A stretch of DNA of 64,000 bases from Deltaproteobacteria bacterium. Lineage in GTDB: Bacteria; Desulfobacterota; Binatia; UTPRO1. The stretch is from the NCBI GenBank assembly GCA_020852955.1, contig JADYZW010000044.1, forward strand, positions 1-64,000, written 5' to 3'. The notes under the pieces are model-generated. The model was not told where the DNA came from. It saw only the letters and a program-made list of their open reading frames with translations, and ran no database searches. Each line of letters begins with the position of its first letter. The stretch's first letter is position 1. Below are positions 61,342-64,000 of the stretch, piece after piece. The translations under genes were made by a program, and so were the position numbers.

Positions 61342-61688
61342 GCGGACCGCAGGTCATCTCGGCGCCGGGGAAGGCGCCCATCCAGGCCTGGATCGAGGGC
61401 GTCGAACTCGAGGCCAAGAGCTTCATCGTCCGCGGCAAGGGAAACCGCCAGAGCTTCGCGTCGTGCTCGCACGGCGCCGGCCGTCGCATGTCGCGCGCCG
61501 ACGCCAAGCGCCGCATCACGCTCGCCCAGCACCGCGAGGCGACGGCCGGCGTCGAGTGCCGGAAGGACGCGGCGGTGATCGACGAGAGCCCCGCGGCCTA
61601 CAAAGACATCGACGCGGTGATGGCGGCGCAGGCGGACCTCGTCGCGGTGGAGCACACGCTCCGACAGGTCGTCTGCGTGAAGGGCTGA
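61338..61688 (+). CDS. Internally deleted RtcB (mini-RtcB), N- and C-terminal ends only
   Basis: 116 residues. Residues 1-25 match the start of RtcB RNA ligase (GKAPIQAWIEGVELE). Residues 26-116 match its C-terminal end: SFIVRGKGNRQSF, the guanylylated-His motif SHGAGRRMSR (His45), AGVECRKDAAVIDE, AYKDIDAVMAAQADLV and the terminal LRQVVCVKG. About 270 internal residues, with the usual Mn-binding Cys and His ligands, are missing, yet the frame is kept. It cannot be a normal ligase. It is translationally coupled (ATGA) to the ASRT-like lipoprotein. It may be a deletion pseudogene or a repurposed fragment. Confidence 0.85.
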   Translation: MSGPQVISAPGKAPIQAWIEGVELEAKSFIVRGKGNRQSFASCSHGAGRRMSRADAKRRITLAQHREATAGVECRKDAAVIDESPAAYKDIDAVMAAQADLVAVEHTLRQVVCVKG

Positions 61689-61784
61689 CGCGCCCGGCGC
61701 GCCCGCCCACCCCCGGCCGGATGCGGCGGTGGATTCGCCGTGGCCGGGATGCCACAAGGGCGCCGAACGTCAGGGAGGTGCGCC

Positions 61785-62618
61785 ATGGCCTACGAGGGCT
61801 ACGACTGTCTCCGCGTGCGCCGCGCTCGCGGCGTCGCGTTCGTCACGATCGATCACCCACCCATCAACCTCTTCGATCTCGCGCTCATCCAGGAGATGGA
61901 CCGGCTCGGACACGAGGTCGCCGACGACCCGGCCGTGCGCGTCGTCGTCTTCGACAGCGCCAACCCCGACTTCTTCATCGCGCACGCGGACGTGTCGCTC
62001 ATCCGGATGTTGCCGCGCGACGTGACGGCGAGACCGACCGAGCTCGGCCTCTTCCACGCGATGGTCGACCGGTTCCGCACGATGCCGAAGGCGACGATCG
62101 CGAAGATCGAGGGGCGGACGCGCGGTGGCGGCAGCGAGCTCGTGTTGTCGCTCGACATGCGGTTCGCCGCGCGCGGTCGCGCGATCCTCGCGCAGCCCGA
62201 GGTGGCGCTCGGCATCATCCCCGGCGGCAGCGGCACCCAACGCCTGCCCCGCCTCATGGGCCGCGGCCGCGCGCTCGAGGCCATCCTCGGCTGCGAGGAC
62301 TTCGACGCCGACGCCGCCGAACGCTACGGCTGGGTGAACCGCGCCTTGCCGCCGGCCGAGCTCGGCCCGTTCGTCGAGCGCCTGGCCTCCCGGATCGCGT
62401 CCTTCCCGGCGGAAGCGATCGCGCTCGCCAAGGCCGCCGTCGCCGCCGCCGAGGGGCCGGTGCGCGACGGACTCCTCGAGGAAGCGCACCGCTTCAACCA
62501 GGCGCTCGCCACCGATGCCGCCGAGCGCCGCATGCGCTGGTTCCTCGCGAGCGGCGGCCAGACCCCGGCGGTCGAGCGCGACCTGACCGCGCTGATCGAC
62601 GGGTACCGCGAGGAGTGA
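61785..62618 (+). CDS. Enoyl-CoA hydratase/isomerase family protein
   Basis: 277 residues, crotonase fold. The segment FFIAHADVSLI near 62 is followed by IEGRTRGGGSELVLSLDMRFA (oxyanion region) near 108 and QPEVALGIIPGGSGTQRLPRLMG near 140. The second catalytic-position Glu of typical hydratases is not in place; PGGSGTQR resembles that of the polyketide/aromatic-type members, so isomerase or hydratase activity is open. GGGAGGTGCGCC precedes ATG 61785. It is the same strand as the mini-RtcB but 96 bases downstream, so probably a separate unit. Confidence 0.87.
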   Translation: MAYEGYDCLRVRRARGVAFVTIDHPPINLFDLALIQEMDRLGHEVADDPAVRVVVFDSANPDFFIAHADVSLIRMLPRDVTARPTELGLFHAMVDRFRTMPKATIAKIEGRTRGGGSELVLSLDMRFAARGRAILAQPEVALGIIPGGSGTQRLPRLMGRGRALEAILGCEDFDADAAERYGWVNRALPPAELGPFVERLASRIASFPAEAIALAKAAVAAAEGPVRDGLLEEAHRFNQALATDAAERRMRWFLASGGQTPAVERDLTALIDGYREE

Positions 62619-62714
62619 CGGAGCCGGGCGACGCATCGGCCCGGAACAGCGAACGGGAATGCCCGGTCGGTGCGTAGCGGGCGAAGCGATCCTCGCATAT
62701 TGTAAGGCGCACGC

Positions 62715-64000
62715 GTGGGCACCCGACGATTCGACCCCTGGGTCATCGCCGCCGTCGTGGCGGGCCTGGCGCTCAGGCTCGTGAACCTCGGCGCGGCGCC
62801 GTTCTGGCTCGACGAGATGTACACCTTCGAGATGCTGCGCGTGCCCTGGGACGCGCTCCTCGGCGCGGCGATGCGGGACAACCAGGCGCCCGCCTACTAC
62901 GCGCTCGCGAAGGGATGGACCGCGATCGGCGGCTGGTCGCCTGCGGCCCTCCGCGTCCCGGGCCTACTGGCATCGCTCGCCTGCATCCCGCTCGCGGCCG
63001 CCGTGACGCGGCTCGTGGCGGGCCGGCGCGCCGCGCGCATGGCCGCGTGGGTCGCCGCGCTCTCGCCGTTCCTGATCCAGCACGCGCAGGACGCGCGCCC
63101 CTACGCGCTCCTCGCGGCGGTCGCGACCGCCAATCTCTTGCTCCTGGTCCGCTTCCTGGTCCGACGCTCGCCGCGCCTCGGATTCTGGTGGGCGGCGTCC
63201 GCGTTCGCGGTCGTGGCGACCCACTACTACGGCATCTTCTTCCTCGCCGGGCAGGGTCTGGCGCTGCTGATCCTCCGGCCGGAGCCCGTGCGGAGCTGGC
63301 TGCCGGCCGGCATCGTCACCGGCGCCTCGTGCGGCGCACTCGTGCTCGCGGCGGTCGGCCGGGCCTCGGGCGACTTCGGCGCGAGCTACGTCTTCGGAAT
63401 CACGGCCATACCGGGCGTCGTGTGGTCGCTCCTCACCGGCTACACCCTCATGCCCACCTCGGAGGACCTGCACGCGTTCGGCGGCACGCGGGCGGCGTTG
63501 CCCTACCTCCCGGTCGCCCTCGCGACGCTGCCGGCGTTCGCGCTCGTGGCCGCGGAGGGGCTCCGCACGATGCGACGCGAAGGGCGCGTCCTCCTGCTCG
63601 CGAGCTTCACGGTGGCGCTCTCCGCGCCGTTCGCCTACCGGCTCGCCGCCGGCGTCGGCGTCCACCCACGCTACTTCGCCGCCGCGATCGCGCCCACCCT
63701 CGTCGTGATCGGTGCCGGCATGGTCTTCGACCGCAGCGCCCGCGGCCTCGCGACCGTCGTGGTGCTGGTGGTCCTGAGCGCGGCGACCTTCCTCCACCTG
63801 CGCGACACGGCCCACGGGCGCGAGGATCTCCGCGCCGCCGGACGCTGGCTCGATACCAACGTCCCCTTCGACGAAGAGATCCTGGTCACCTCCGCGGAGA
63901 TGGAGGTGCTCGCGCGCTTCACGTGGCCGGACCGGAAGTTCCGCCGCTACCCGGCGAGCGGCGGCCTCATCGACCCGGCGCGCGTTCCCGAGCTCGTCGC
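62715..64000 (+). CDS. GT39-type glycosyltransferase, membrane protein (3' truncated by window)
   Basis: At least 428 residues, open to the end of the window. GTG 62715 starts PWVIAAVVAGLALRLVNLGA, then APFWLDEMYTFEML (GT-C Asp-Glu signature after helix 1), about ten helices, and QHAQDARPYALLAAVAT near 118, all as in GT39/ArnT-like enzymes. From about 380 a soluble domain begins (EDLRAAGRWLDTNVP, EEILVTSAEMEVLARF). It parallels the enzyme at 44581 in architecture. A TATTGTAAGG just upstream of the GTG could be a -10 or ribosome-binding context. The gene was recognised by direct translation. Confidence 0.85.
   Translation, partial: MGTRRFDPWVIAAVVAGLALRLVNLGAAPFWLDEMYTFEMLRVPWDALLGAAMRDNQAPAYYALAKGWTAIGGWSPAALRVPGLLASLACIPLAAAVTRLVAGRRAARMAAWVAALSPFLIQHAQDARPYALLAAVATANLLLLVRFLVRRSPRLGFWWAASAFAVVATHYYGIFFLAGQGLALLILRPEPVRSWLPAGIVTGASCGALVLAAVGRASGDFGASYVFGITAIPGVVWSLLTGYTLMPTSEDLHAFGGTRAALPYLPVALATLPAFALVAAEGLRTMRREGRVLLLASFTVALSAPFAYRLAAGVGVHPRYFAAAIAPTLVVIGAGMVFDRSARGLATVVVLVVLSAATFLHLRDTAHGREDLRAAGRWLDTNVPFDEEILVTSAEMEVLARFTWPDRKFRRYPASGGLIDPARVPELV

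Overview
The window is a piece of a very GC-rich bacterial chromosome (G or C at almost every third codon position). It looks like an uncultured soil or subsurface Deltaproteobacteria-type lineage, most likely Binatota/Desulfobacterota-like. This rests on family content, not on a marker gene: several giant secreted proteins built from DUF4215 Cys-rich repeats, an F420-type nitroreductase, acyl-CoA enzymes, an OprP-type porin and a PqiABC/MCE system. It is Gram-negative, as shown by porins, outer-membrane-type beta-barrels and lipoboxes. No rRNA, tRNA or CRISPR array was seen.

Layout. 1-9.6 kb: the tail of a secreted protein, a class II aldolase, a DOMON-like protein coupled to a NamZ-type muramidase, a porin, a thiolase, and a TetR regulator divergent from a SnoaL-like protein. 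9.6-12.2 kb: a secreted thioester-domain protein with 12 DUF4215 repeats. 12.5-17 kb: a GT87-like enzyme, a PAS histidine kinase and a small solenoid-like secreted protein. 17.1-22.1 kb: a four-gene minus-strand operon (ThDP enzyme, AraC regulator, beta-barrel, lipoprotein hydrolase) with a second AraC regulator divergent from it. 23.5-27.8 kb: DUF2092 / Gly-rich repeat protein / arylsulfatase. 27.9-34.3 kb: a tightly packed plus-strand run from an enoyl-CoA hydratase through lipoproteins to pqiA (split in two), pqiB and pqiC. 34.4-47.9 kb: ordinary housekeeping and accessory genes (PlsC, nitroreductase, SDR, GAF kinase, MsrBA fusion, aminotransferase, DUF1554 protein, GT39, acyl-CoA ligase). 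48.2-51.8 kb: a 1199-residue surface protein with a 100-residue Thr/Pro linker. 52.0-54.9 kb: an accessory island of visibly lower GC with a damaged IS200/IS605 element and a short McrB/McrC restriction pair. 55.1-59.1 kb: a 1333-residue DUF4215 / seven-bladed FG-GAP protein behind a near-consensus sigma-54 promoter. 59.4-64 kb: a GNAT protein, a lipoprotein with two sensory-rhodopsin-transducer-like domains, an internally deleted RtcB, an enoyl-CoA hydratase and a truncated GT39 gene.

The most unusual material is (1) a C-terminal beta-rich module that recurs in five secreted proteins with otherwise different architectures, (2) an actinobacterial-type Cys-Gln thioester domain in a Gram-negative secreted protein, (3) the in-frame mini-RtcB coupled to a tandem ASRT-like lipoprotein, and (4) the IS200/McrBC island. 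Together the large secreted proteins suggest a cell-surface display repertoire sharing a common anchoring or export module. That is inference; no dedicated secretion system lies in the window.
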